DNA of 17,973 nt from an uncultured Bacteroidales bacterium (GCA_900546395.1 URDD01000053.1:1-17973); one strand, 5' to 3'; shown: positions 1 through 7,682, counted from the stretch's first letter. Made by a program: numbers and translations. The notes: a model not told the origin generated them from the letters alone.

Positions 1-20
1 ACTCCAGAGCATGGCCGGCC

Positions 21-150
21 GCGGCCTTGTGAGCGGCTCCCTGACGACAACGTCGGAAGGGTGGATGAAGCGAAGCGAAACTCTGGAAGAACCTTCCGAC
101 TGCGACTTCATAAGATTATAAAATGACAGAACCGACCCTTTTGGGTCGGC
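21..150 (-). repeat. Structured intergenic repeat, copy 1
   Basis: This is one of two direct copies of an element of about 130 bp; the other is at 3250-3380. Positions 21-109 match 3250-3338 without gaps and with three mismatches (at 25, 78 and 101). A less similar spacer of about 20 bp follows, then the same perfect hairpin (132-149). Inside the conserved block, GTCGGAAGG at 52-60 is the inverted complement of CCTTCCGAC at 92-100, and GACG/CGTC (43-46 and 51-54) can form a small competing hairpin. On the minus strand the order is hairpin, spacer, second hairpin, then a CTCACAAG edge. The copy lies about 115 bases downstream of the beta-barrel gene that stops at 266. I see no transposase and no coding content. 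The function is unknown; candidates are a dispersed structured 3'-UTR element, a MITE-like element or a recombination site. Confidence 0.85.
132..149 (-). terminator. Perfect hairpin in repeat copy 1
   Basis: A 7-bp GC-rich stem (CCGACCC/GGGTCGG) encloses a TTTT/AAAA loop. It is the only large hairpin downstream of the beta-barrel gene and could end its transcript. The following minus-strand sequence is not a clean U-tract, so a role as intrinsic terminator is uncertain. The same hairpin with an 8-bp stem recurs at 3361-3380. Confidence 0.45.
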
Positions 151-265
151 TCCTCCTTATTTCAACGCTTTCTTAGAAAAAATCGCGAAACACTAAGTTT
201 CACTAAACTTGACAAAAACAATTTGCCGGGTTTACTCCATAATAAAGTTCATTTTAAGGTATAGC

Positions 266-2554
266 CTATCTCCCGCTGCTTCTTTCACGCACATCACTGT
301 TGCCGTGTGCCTTCTTTGCATAGAAGTTGGACACACCGAAGTTATAGGCAAATGTTAGTGTTACCGTACTGAAATTACTGTGTTTGGTATATTCGTAATT
401 CACACCGCTTATTCTTGATGTCATCGTAAAATCGTTGTTGAGTATATTCCTTGCACTGAGAGACAATGTGATTTTTTTATTTATCGACTTGCTTATCGCA
501 GCATCCAGTCCATATCTATGTGAATACCTCTGTGTAGGGGAGAGACTGGGCGACCTATAGTGTCCGCTGACGCCTATTGCCCAAGACTTAGGCAGATAAA
601 GATTGAGGTTGGCAAAAAGATATGCATTGAATGTATCAGTGTTGCCATAATCCTTACTGATATAGCCGGTATAGTCAAATATTCCGGTCAGACGCGCATA
701 TAGCCATTTCTTTACAAGCCAAAATTTAGTATTCGCATAAAGTTCCGCTTTCCTTGAAGAACCTACATTGTCTTCCGTCACTATAAGGTTTCCGTTTTCT
801 TCCTTATATGATGTGTCATATATGTCTTTGGTCCAGATATATGACAGCGACAGGGTATGGCTGCTGTTAATAGTATGTGTCAAAGAAAGACTGTTCTCAA
901 ACTCCGGTTTCAGGTAAATGGCTCCCTGCGAAAACTTCCAGTCTCCGCTTCTATATGTGGCAGGATCGTATGAAAGCATGGTAGGTCTGTCAATATAACG
1001 CTCATAACTCAATGATGTATAATGCTTTCCATTAGGATAAAAGTATGAAAGTGATGCTGTAGGGAAAAAGCTGTTATGCCTGTCAGAATTTCCCACTCTA
1101 TCATTTATGTTTTCTGAATACTTCCACGTAATATCGGAACTTTCGTAACGAAGTCCAAGTTCAAGGTCGAGGGATTCGTCCAAAAACGAAGAATAAAAAT
1201 CTACGTAAGCTCCGTAAATCGCTTCATTGTAATCAAATCGGCTTGACACATTTGCCTGACTGAAATCCTCGCCCGCATCCATTCCCAAATAAAAAAGTCC
1301 TCCGCCCAGTGTCGAAATCTCATCCTTGAATACATATTCTCCATCCAGTTTTACGGAATATGTATTCTTGTCAGTGCCCGAAGTGTTTTTTTCATAATCA
1401 GAGCTGCTTTCATATATATTGGTGTATTTGTCTTTGCTGTACATATAGTCCCCGGCAAATGAAATATTCGACCCTCTGTCTCCTATATTCCAGTCGTATG
1501 TAAGCGTCGCATTTCCTGTACCCAAGGTTATCTCATCGTTTGTCGTATATGAAGAACTCGTTGCCCCTCCTCTTTCAAAAGGCTTGAAGAAGCCATTCAA
1601 GGCAAGGCCTAAGGAGTGTCGCTTTGATATGTCATATATAAGGCTCTGATCCAGCATCATTGACATAAAGGTCCTGTCTGATTTGCTCCATTCCTCCCGA
1701 TTCTCATAAATCTGTCTGGAGTTTGTATTCTCATTTTGCATATAGTGGAAGCTCGCAAATGTATAGGAAGAAAGTTTTCCGTTCGTATAGTTAAGCATGA
1801 ACGGAATATCTGTCGTTATTGCCCCGTCATAGGTATTTACAGAAACCGGGACCGAAAGAGTTCCGGAGAGCCTCTTGTTGTCTGATTTGCTCATCCTTAT
1901 ACGTATCACACCTCCCTTATGACCGGCCTCATATTTGGCTCCTTTTCTGGTCACAATCTGTATTGACTGCACATCTTCAGCCTTCAGACTGGCAACATAG
2001 CTGTAGAGCTGATCATTAGGAAGCTTAAGTTCCCTGTCATTTATATATACTTTTGAGAGTCCCTGACCATATATGTGCAAACCGTTAATTCCCGGGAGAG
2101 TATTCAGGAACTGCAGAGCATTCTTGCCTTTTGCATCCGGATTTCCCTTGACATCCACAAGCATATCAGTACCTCTCATCTTGATGAAACTGCTGGTTAC
2201 TACCGCTTCCTGAATGGTTTCCTTTTTTTCTGCCAGAATGATGCTTCCAAGGTCAACAGGTGTGGAAATGCCGGACAACACGACTGTATATGACTCATAC
2301 AGAAGATGTGAAATCTCTACGGCAAGACTATCACAGCAGTTTACTGCAACAGTGAATTTTCCGGTAGAATCAGTAACCGTAGCTCCGGCAACACCGCCGA
2401 CACCGGTGGCGACAATGACAGCCCCTTCAATCTCAGCATCGGCAGCGGTCGTAACTCTTCCGATGATTTCAACTTTCTTATCAGTATTTGTGTCCTGCGC
2501 ATATATGCTAATACACAAAAAAGATACAACAATGGTAATGACCGTTCTTATCAT
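266..2554 (-). CDS. Outer-membrane beta-barrel family protein (TonB-receptor-like)
   Basis: A 762-residue protein with a signal peptide (residues 1-19, cleavage near YA|QD). A carboxypeptidase-regulatory-like Ig-fold domain spans about 28-110. A plug-like domain follows at about 110-225, with LPGING at 153-158 and GGVIRI at 214-219. The rest, about 530 residues, has alternating aromatic and polar strands of a large barrel ending near TLTFAYNFG, with a short hydrophilic tail after it. This is the layout of the Bacteroidota outer-membrane beta-barrel family related to TonB-dependent receptors. No SusD partner or sigma/anti-sigma pair is nearby, so the ligand cannot be inferred. The ATG at 2552-2554 directly begins the signal peptide. 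A truncated paralogue (2844-3254) lies immediately upstream. No convincing promoter motif was found. The family call is firm; the substrate is unknown. Confidence 0.9.
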   Translation of the reverse strand: MIRTVITIVVSFLCISIYAQDTNTDKKVEIIGRVTTAADAEIEGAVIVATGVGGVAGATVTDSTGKFTVAVNCCDSLAVEISHLLYESYTVVLSGISTPVDLGSIILAEKKETIQEAVVTSSFIKMRGTDMLVDVKGNPDAKGKNALQFLNTLPGINGLHIYGQGLSKVYINDRELKLPNDQLYSYVASLKAEDVQSIQIVTRKGAKYEAGHKGGVIRIRMSKSDNKRLSGTLSVPVSVNTYDGAITTDIPFMLNYTNGKLSSYTFASFHYMQNENTNSRQIYENREEWSKSDRTFMSMMLDQSLIYDISKRHSLGLALNGFFKPFERGGATSSSYTTNDEITLGTGNATLTYDWNIGDRGSNISFAGDYMYSKDKYTNIYESSSDYEKNTSGTDKNTYSVKLDGEYVFKDEISTLGGGLFYLGMDAGEDFSQANVSSRFDYNEAIYGAYVDFYSSFLDESLDLELGLRYESSDITWKYSENINDRVGNSDRHNSFFPTASLSYFYPNGKHYTSLSYERYIDRPTMLSYDPATYRSGDWKFSQGAIYLKPEFENSLSLTHTINSSHTLSLSYIWTKDIYDTSYKEENGNLIVTEDNVGSSRKAELYANTKFWLVKKWLYARLTGIFDYTGYISKDYGNTDTFNAYLFANLNLYLPKSWAIGVSGHYRSPSLSPTQRYSHRYGLDAAISKSINKKITLSLSARNILNNDFTMTSRISGVNYEYTKHSNFSTVTLTFAYNFGVSNFYAKKAHGNSDVRERSSGR

Positions 2555-2843
2555 AATATCACATTTAAGGAGATTAACATTTATATAAGATTACCCTTCC
2601 GGAATAAATACTATATCCCGGCTGATTAAAGAAAAAAAATGATGATGTTTCGGTGTCTTAAAATATATAGAATAGCCCCCCCCAGTCCATTGTCAAAAAT
2701 TCTGGAGAGGACTGCATATAAGCATCCATCTGACGATAGTAAGGAAAAGCTGCCATAGGCTAATAATTTGCCTGTAAATTTAGCAAACTTTTGTTCTATT
2801 CCTAATATTTCAACATAAAATTCCTGTACTCGGCTGACGGTAT
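2555..2843. other. Non-coding gap between the two barrel genes
   Basis: This 289-base AT-rich stretch separates the truncated barrel remnant from the intact barrel gene. It should hold the intact gene's promoter, but I found no exact TAnnTTTG box in minus orientation. It contains an uninterrupted run of eight C (2676-2683), which is eight G in the direction of transcription, about 122 bases upstream of the barrel ATG. No RNA gene or ORF is supported here. Confidence 0.6.
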
Positions 2844-2850
2844 CTACAGG
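2823..2850 (-). terminator. Possible weak terminator of the barrel remnant
   Basis: CCTGTA (2823-2828) and TACAGG (2845-2850) form a 6-bp stem with a 16-base loop that overlaps the TAG stop of the remnant. On the minus strand AATTTTATG follows. The stem is short, so this is only a candidate. Confidence 0.25.
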
Positions 2851-3254
2851 CGGGATTCTTCATCCAGTTTCCCGACATTGCGGCGGCTCTGCTGGGATGC
2901 GGTTCCGAACCTCCAGGCAAAACCTATACGGAAGCCTCTCGTTGACATTTTCTGACTAAGGGAATAGGTCACTTTACCATTGTTCTTTATAAGCATATCC
3001 GTAGATCCGGTGTCAAGTATATCATTAAGATACAATGATATAGTTCCCTTCCCGTCCCAAATGGTCTTGATAAGGCTCATATTGAGGATTCCCATTGCCT
3101 TCATATCGAAATAACCCATTGACATAGGTGTCATAACCCAGCCGTCAGCACCTAACTTGAAATTTTTCGGAAGGAAGAATGTCGTGGCGAGATAGGCATT
3201 GAAAGAGTGCCCGCTGTTGTTGAAAGATCCGCCGAAAGCATCTGTAGCAGCGGA
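2844..3254 (-). pseudogene. 5'-truncated outer-membrane beta-barrel gene (C-terminal remnant)
   Basis: An open frame of about 137 codons runs from the edge of repeat copy 2 to the TAG at 2844. Its first recognisable residues are SAATDAFGGSFNNSG, and an internal ATG at 3132-3134 is the first Met. It aligns with the C-terminal barrel of the intact neighbour: FNAYL then LPK, a later LYLNDIL against LSARNILNN, and a final GFRIGFAWRFG against TLTFAYNFG. Signal peptide, N-terminal domain, plug and most of the barrel (about 600 residues) are missing. Reading upstream, the frame enters the repeat without a stop but encodes nothing family-like there, so the break lies near 3250-3254. Translation from 3134 would give 96 residues that cannot form a barrel, so I treat it as a non-functional remnant. 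Confidence 0.8.
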
Positions 3255-3380
3255 CTTGTGAGCGGCTCCCTGACGACAACGTCGGAAGGGTGGATGAAGC
3301 GAAGCGGAACTCTGGAAGAACCTTCCGACGGCGACTTCGCAATCCTTTAAAACAACGAAAGCCGACCCTTTTGGGTCGGC
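3250..3380 (-). repeat. Structured intergenic repeat, copy 2
   Basis: This is the second copy of the element at 21-150, in the same orientation; 3250-3338 match with three substitutions. The upper edge is a perfect 20-base hairpin (3361-3380) that begins nine bases after the FISUMP stop. The lower edge, CTTGTGAG read on the plus strand, fuses directly to the truncated barrel gene. The internal inverted repeat GTCGGAAGG/CCTTCCGAC is intact (3281-3289 and 3321-3329). Similarity to copy 1 seems to extend weakly past the hairpin: AAATAG plus a G-run in copy 2 against AAATAAGGAGGA in copy 1. No target-site duplication is visible. Confidence 0.85.
3361..3380 (-). terminator. Perfect 8-bp-stem hairpin behind the FISUMP gene
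   Basis: GCCGACCC and GGGTCGGC flank a four-base loop (AAAA in the sense direction). It begins nine bases after the FISUMP stop codon and is followed on the minus strand by TTTCGTTGTTTT, a loose U-rich tail, so it may terminate the two-lipoprotein transcript. The stem and loop sizes and the position directly behind a C-type-lectin-like C-terminus also resemble the downstream hairpin of diversity-generating-retroelement targets. Both readings remain open. Confidence 0.6.
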
Positions 3381-3388
3381 TCCCCCCC

Positions 3389-4525
3389 CTATTTAGAATA
3401 CTCACATCTGACAGCAGCTCCGTGAGCCCTGTACATACCGTGACCTGCATCAACATATGTTCCATTCAACAAATAGAAACAACCTGCGTTGAAACCACAT
3501 AATTTTGTAGTCTGCTTCCAATATATTCCCTGTCCTCCACCGACTCTATCATCAGTTGGCTCCTCATATATATATCCAAGTCTTCCTGCATCCTTATCAC
3601 CCCATCTGGTACCACACAACGGCCACCAAAATATCTCCCCCGACTTTGTAGTATGAGTTTTACCGCCATCTCCGTTGTCAAAAGACCATGCATCGTCGCG
3701 AGGAGTTCTATATCCGGCAGGACAAGGATCATAGTTTGTCTTTGAATCCGTTTTTTCATCGCTCCACAAATAATCATTGCGGACATACATCCAGTCCTTC
3801 CTGACATCTTCATTATTATCAATATACATGTCGTCTGTAGTATAGATGAATGTCATCGGATGCATAATGGCATACTCCATAGTTCCTACTTGCGCATCAC
3901 AAAGTTCTGTATTCCACGACAGATTCAAATCATTATTAACTAAAGTTTCTTCTGCCGCTCTTGCAAAAACCGCATCTCCAACCGCCTCATTTGTAGCTCC
4001 GCCAAAGAACGGATCCTTACGCCCCCACTGGTACTTCAAACCAAATGTAAGATGACCGTCAGACTTGTTCGCACTTGTAGCTCCAAGATTTCTATCCATA
4101 AAAACAGTACCGTTATCCAACTGCTGATGGGCCGGAGTATCTGTCATCCATATATGCCAACTCCATACAATACTCCCGGTGCCATCCAAAGCAACAATCA
4201 AGGCATTACCTTCATCTCCTTTGGCAGAGAAACGAATTACACCGTCACTATAGCTTACTCCCGAAATCAGACTTCCAGAAGACTTCCCCTTAGAAGACCA
4301 TGCCCAGTCTGCTGTTGCAATTCCTTCTATTTCAGAACCGTCAACATATTTGGTTTCAAACTTATAATCTCCTTCCTCTGATACTATAAAGCAGTTTGAC
4401 CAAGCGGCGCCTGTCGTAAGATCAGAAGCATTATCAAAAACCGGAGTCTCTGTTTTGCTGCAAGACAATGCAATATATAATACAGATATTGAAAACAAGA
4501 CTGAAATGAAATACTTATTTTCCAT
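3389..4525 (-). CDS. FISUMP-domain lipoprotein
   Basis: A 378-residue predicted lipoprotein. The chosen ATG (4523-4525) gives a compact signal peptide ending LYIALSC with lipid Cys22; an ATG 36 bases upstream would overlap the preceding gene and put 12 polar residues before it. Residues about 30-125 form a beta-rich N-terminal region. The Fibrobacter succinogenes major paralogous (FISUMP) domain follows: FMDRNLGA (142-149), GLKYQWGRKDPF (162-173), YDPCPAGYRTP (265-275) and the terminal motif G-YW...R-HG-AVRCEY (333-376). FISUMP domains are related to the FGE/C-type-lectin fold and occur in surface-exposed lipoproteins; the ligand is unknown. It is probably co-transcribed with the lipoprotein upstream (stop at 4542, 16-base gap). 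The TAG stop runs directly into a G8 tract and a hairpin. Confidence 0.85.
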   Translation of the reverse strand: MENKYFISVLFSISVLYIALSCSKTETPVFDNASDLTTGAAWSNCFIVSEEGDYKFETKYVDGSEIEGIATADWAWSSKGKSSGSLISGVSYSDGVIRFSAKGDEGNALIVALDGTGSIVWSWHIWMTDTPAHQQLDNGTVFMDRNLGATSANKSDGHLTFGLKYQWGRKDPFFGGATNEAVGDAVFARAAEETLVNNDLNLSWNTELCDAQVGTMEYAIMHPMTFIYTTDDMYIDNNEDVRKDWMYVRNDYLWSDEKTDSKTNYDPCPAGYRTPRDDAWSFDNGDGGKTHTTKSGEIFWWPLCGTRWGDKDAGRLGYIYEEPTDDRVGGGQGIYWKQTTKLCGFNAGCFYLLNGTYVDAGHGMYRAHGAAVRCEYSK

Positions 4526-4541
4526 GACATCATAAGTTTTA

Positions 4542-5300
4542 TTATTTGACATCGATTCCATCTACTGCTCCTTCATACGTAGCAATAAACCGCTGCGCAT
4601 CAGCCCCTGAAAACATCACGTCAAGAGTCATCTTATATTGTTTTCCTACAATTTCAACATCCAGTTTTCCTGATGCAAATTTAAACTGGTCATTGTCTCT
4701 CTGGACATAACTATAGTCAGAGTTTAGCGAACCATCTGCAGTGGCGGCACTCACTGTATAAGTACCTGCACCAAGATAATGTGTCTCCTTGCAACTATCA
4801 TCATATATATCAAGGCTTATTTCGTAATCTACGCCATCTACAAGACCGCGAAGCGTTATACCTACATTGTTTGAAGTACCATAGATTTTCCCTGAAGCTC
4901 GCTCCATTACGACAGGATCTGGAAGAGGCTCTGCCAATGTAGCCATTTCTATAGACGAAGATGCAGTCTGACCGTCACTTCCTGACACAGCTGCAATTAT
5001 ATGGTATTTCGTTTCAAATATAAGGTTTTCAACAGTCGCCTTTACATCCTCTAAGACATTCACGCTTTTTCCATCTGAGAGTACTTCTTCAGAAGTCGGA
5101 ATCACTTCTCCGTCTTTCACTACAGAATAAGCGCACTCCAATGCATTTTTTGTCTTCACTGTAAAAGTCAAAGAAGAAGGAGTTGCCTCTCCTTTCTCTA
5201 TCATAACCTCAGGACCAGGAGTAATAGCTAATTCTTTACATCCCACAGCACATGTCAATAGTGCAAGACTTATTGACACAAAAAAAACAATTTTTTCCAT
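4542..5300 (-). CDS. Lipoprotein with FN3-like N-terminal domain
   Basis: A 252-residue predicted lipoprotein. The signal peptide ends LTCAVGC with lipid Cys21, and the ATG at 5298-5300 is unambiguous. Residues about 30-125 look like a fibronectin-type-III-type domain (SSLTFTVKTKNA..., ...ETKYHIIAAVSGSDG...). The C-terminal half (about 130-250) is a second beta-rich domain, with GAGTYTVSA near its middle and FIATYEGAVDGI near the end. I do not recognise an enzyme. It is the first gene of a two-gene unit with the FISUMP lipoprotein and is separated from the DeoR gene by 102 bases. Its first codons (ATG then GAAAAAATTGTTTTTTT) are almost identical to the start of the C10 protease gene at 17022, which helps diagnose the frameshift there. 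The molecular role is unknown; a cell-surface partner of the FISUMP protein is an inference from linkage. Confidence 0.75.
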   Translation of the reverse strand: MEKIVFFVSISLALLTCAVGCKELAITPGPEVMIEKGEATPSSLTFTVKTKNALECAYSVVKDGEVIPTSEEVLSDGKSVNVLEDVKATVENLIFETKYHIIAAVSGSDGQTASSSIEMATLAEPLPDPVVMERASGKIYGTSNNVGITLRGLVDGVDYEISLDIYDDSCKETHYLGAGTYTVSAATADGSLNSDYSYVQRDNDQFKFASGKLDVEIVGKQYKMTLDVMFSGADAQRFIATYEGAVDGIDVK

Positions 5301-5338
5301 TGCATTAATGTGTTAAGGTTAATATTTTAAAGTAAAAA

Positions 5339-5353
5339 AACACTGTATGTGTT
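5339..5353 (-). terminator. Weak hairpin plus T-run after the DeoR gene
   Basis: AACAC and GTGTT form a 5-bp stem with a five-base loop. On the minus strand the stem is followed by an unbroken T-run (A's at 5334-5340). It lies 50 bases after the DeoR stop and could end the long recJ-to-DeoR transcript. The short AT-rich stem makes it weak. As a small palindrome upstream of 5300 it could also be an operator. Confidence 0.3.
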
Positions 5354-5402
5354 ACGGACGCGTATTTCTTCCTTGACAAAAGGAAAGTAAAAACCAAAAG
5401 GA

Positions 5403-6206
5403 CTACTGGAGTGAAACGACTGTCACTTCTATACCCAGTTCTGTAAGATTTTCAAGATATGACTGAGGAATCTTGTCATCGGTTATTATCTGATCCACCT
5501 TATCAACGTTGCAGATTTTGCTGAAACCTCTTTTCCCGAACTTGGAACTGTCAACAAGCAAGACTGTTTTCTGAGCCGTATCCATCATCATACGGTTAAG
5601 GTTTGCTTCCATCATATTGGTAGTGGTGACTCCGAATTCCAAATCGACGCCATCTGCTCCCATAAACAACTTGCTGCAATTGAAATAACTGAGCATATTT
5701 TCTGCAAACGGGCCTACTACAGACACAGAACTCTCCCTGACCATACCACCAAGCTGGACGACATCAATGTACTTGTTCTGTGACAAGATTGAAGACACTG
5801 AAACAGATGCTGTTATAACCGTAAGATTCCTCGCCGAGACCATTTCCTTGGCAGCATACAATATTGTGGTACCGGATGCCATAAGTATGGAGTCCGTCTC
5901 TTCAAGCATAGAAGCGGCCTGTCTTCCTATGGACCTCTTCTCCGCAACTGCCTGTTTCTCTTTTTCGTTTATATGCCTGTCACCTATATATGGACTGATA
6001 GGTATAGCCCTTCCATGAGTGCGGTAAAGTTTGTTCTGGGCTTCAAGAGAAGTCAGGTCTTTTCTTATTGTCACCTCTGAAACATTCAGTCTTTCAGAAA
6101 GATCTGTAACAGATACACTTCCCTGAATATGCAATATTTCCAATATTTCTCTGTGTCTTTCTGACATTGAAGACAGCACATCCTGATTATCTTTCTTTAT
6201 GGACAT
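5403..6206 (-). CDS. DeoR/GlpR-family transcriptional regulator
   Basis: A 267-residue cytoplasmic repressor-type protein with the usual DeoR layout. The N-terminal helix-turn-helix covers about residues 15-65 (SERHREILEIL, then VSVTDLSERLNVSEVTIRKDL). The DeoR C-terminal sensor domain follows at about 85-250, with MASGTT, LGGMVR, VGPFAE, FMGADG and LLVDSSKFGK. The linker reads YRTHGRA where many relatives have RVHGGA. Family members bind phosphorylated sugars or nucleoside-derived sugar phosphates. It is the last gene after the MFS exporter (51-base gap), downstream of the split 5'-nucleotidase. That neighbourhood makes a nucleoside or sugar-phosphate effector conceivable, but nothing in the sequence names it. 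The ATG at 6204-6206 is used; a second Met at residue 14 would remove only a polar leader. Confidence 0.9.
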   Translation of the reverse strand: MSIKKDNQDVLSSMSERHREILEILHIQGSVSVTDLSERLNVSEVTIRKDLTSLEAQNKLYRTHGRAIPISPYIGDRHINEKEKQAVAEKRSIGRQAASMLEETDSILMASGTTILYAAKEMVSARNLTVITASVSVSSILSQNKYIDVVQLGGMVRESSVSVVGPFAENMLSYFNCSKLFMGADGVDLEFGVTTTNMMEANLNRMMMDTAQKTVLLVDSSKFGKRGFSKICNVDKVDQIITDDKIPQSYLENLTELGIEVTVVSLQ

Positions 6207-6257
6207 ATATCCCCGTTTTTAAGGTTACTCTGCGAATTTAATTATTTTTCCTGAAAT

Positions 6258-7676
6258 TCAAAACCTCCTTTTCATTCTTAAAGAAGACAGGACTGATCCT
6301 GCAAGAGCAAGAAATCCGGAAAGAGACATAGCTCTAAGGGGAGCTGTACCGTCAGCAGAAAAACTGAAAAGCAAAGCTGCCAAAGCAGCTCCGGCCGTCT
6401 GACCGACAAGTCTTGCAGAAGCCAGCATTCCTCCTGCACTGCCAGTCCTGTGAGGAGGAGCCGAAGACAGAAGAATGTGATTGTTCGGAGACTGGAAAAG
6501 TCCGAATCCGGTACCGAACAGCATCATCCTCCATACAAATTCCAACGGACGCACATCATCAGGTATAAGGCAAAAACTGAAACATGCAATACTCATAAGA
6601 CCGATACCTATGCCTCCGAGAAGTCCAGGATGTACTTTCCCTATCATCCAGCCAGCCATAGGAGCGACAAACATTATAGCCACGGGAGACGCTGTCATCA
6701 ACAAACCTGTAACAATAGTATCATAGCCATAAGTATGCATCAGCATAAACGGCATAGAAATAAAGACCAGCTGCTGGCAGGTGAAGGAAATAATACTTGT
6801 ACCCACTGACATTGAAAACACCGGAATCCTCAGCAGGTCAAAAGGAAGCATAGGGAACTGTCGGCCTTTCTGCGACCGCACATACGCTGCTGCCACAATA
6901 GTGAAGACTACTGCAACTACAGCTACCATATGCCAGTCTGCCCCGTGTGAATATGCCTCCAGACATCCTATCATAAGTCCGAACGTAGCAGCATTCAGGC
7001 AGGCATCCTTCCAGTTGAACCGCCGGCCAGTGACCCGGGTAGGATTGTCCGGAAGATATTTCCGGGCCAGGACCCAAGTCAATATACCAAGCGGGACATT
7101 TATTGCGAAAAGCCATTCCCAAGTAGCCACGGAAAGAATCCCGGCAGCGACCGACGGTCCCGTAACAGAGGCTATGGCCACTACAGTAGCGTTCAGCCCG
7201 ACACCTTTTCCAAGATGACGTCTGGGATAGATTATCTTGACAAGAGATGTATTGACACTCATTATCATTGCAGAGCCTATTCCCTGAAATACACGCGCAG
7301 CGACAAGTGCATGAAAACCTGATGCAAGAGCACAGAAAAGTGATCCTGCAGTAAACAGAAGCACACCGATATTATATACTTTCTTGTAGCCTGCAAGCTC
7401 TCCCAATGTGGAAAACGGAAGCAGGAGCATCATGATAACCAGCTGGAAAGCATTGACTATCCAGATAGAATCTGCAGGAGAGACATCAAGTTCCTCCGCT
7501 ATGGCAGGCAATGCCACATTGCATATTGTTCCGTCCAGAACAGACAGGAACAGGCCGCAGAAAGTTGCAGCCACTGCATAATAAATTTTGGGACGGTGCA
7601 GACCGTCCCAATTCAAGTCCCCGACCAGTTCCGGAGATTCCTGGTTTTCTTCTTTTATTTCCCTTTCACTCAGCAC
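6258..7676 (-). CDS. MFS transporter, DHA2 (14-TMS) drug:H+ antiporter type
   Basis: A 472-residue inner-membrane exporter of the major facilitator superfamily. A polar N-terminus of about 30 residues precedes multiple hydrophobic helices. DHA-type motifs are visible: LDGTICNVALPAI at 47-59 (motif D1), GELAGYKKVY at 92-101 (motif A, though the usual DRxGRR basic cluster is reduced to GYKK) and GPSVAAGIL at 173-181 (motif C of antiporters). Length and motifs fit the EmrB/QacA branch with about 14 helices. Such proteins expel drugs, bile-type amphiphiles or metabolites using the proton gradient; the substrate is not predictable here. The start is GTG at 7674-7676, as no ATG is available before the first helix. 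Only six bases separate it from the upstream metallophosphoesterase stop, so it is translationally close to the nucleotidase genes. No membrane-fusion or TolC partner is adjacent. Confidence 0.88.
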   Translation of the reverse strand: MLSEREIKEENQESPELVGDLNWDGLHRPKIYYAVAATFCGLFLSVLDGTICNVALPAIAEELDVSPADSIWIVNAFQLVIMMLLLPFSTLGELAGYKKVYNIGVLLFTAGSLFCALASGFHALVAARVFQGIGSAMIMSVNTSLVKIIYPRRHLGKGVGLNATVVAIASVTGPSVAAGILSVATWEWLFAINVPLGILTWVLARKYLPDNPTRVTGRRFNWKDACLNAATFGLMIGCLEAYSHGADWHMVAVVAVVFTIVAAAYVRSQKGRQFPMLPFDLLRIPVFSMSVGTSIISFTCQQLVFISMPFMLMHTYGYDTIVTGLLMTASPVAIMFVAPMAGWMIGKVHPGLLGGIGIGLMSIACFSFCLIPDDVRPLEFVWRMMLFGTGFGLFQSPNNHILLSSAPPHRTGSAGGMLASARLVGQTAGAALAALLFSFSADGTAPLRAMSLSGFLALAGSVLSSLRMKRRF

Positions 7677-7682
7677 GGCGCT

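Noticed and set aside
1..25. GC-rich palindromic stretch (GGCCGGCC) at the left edge
   Set aside because: Too short and cut by the window edge; it cannot be told apart from coding sequence of a neighbouring gene.
160..195. Short frame ending AAATAA directly before repeat copy 1, as a relic gene end
   Set aside because: Only about eleven codons lie between stops and they match nothing recognisable, although the AAATA(A/G)-hairpin spacing is like copy 2.
3145..3465. Open frame of 106 codons across the repeat and the FISUMP end
   Set aside because: It is out of frame with both the FISUMP gene and the barrel remnant, has no signal or domain, and its sequence is low-complexity Arg/Ser/Phe as expected from a shadow frame.
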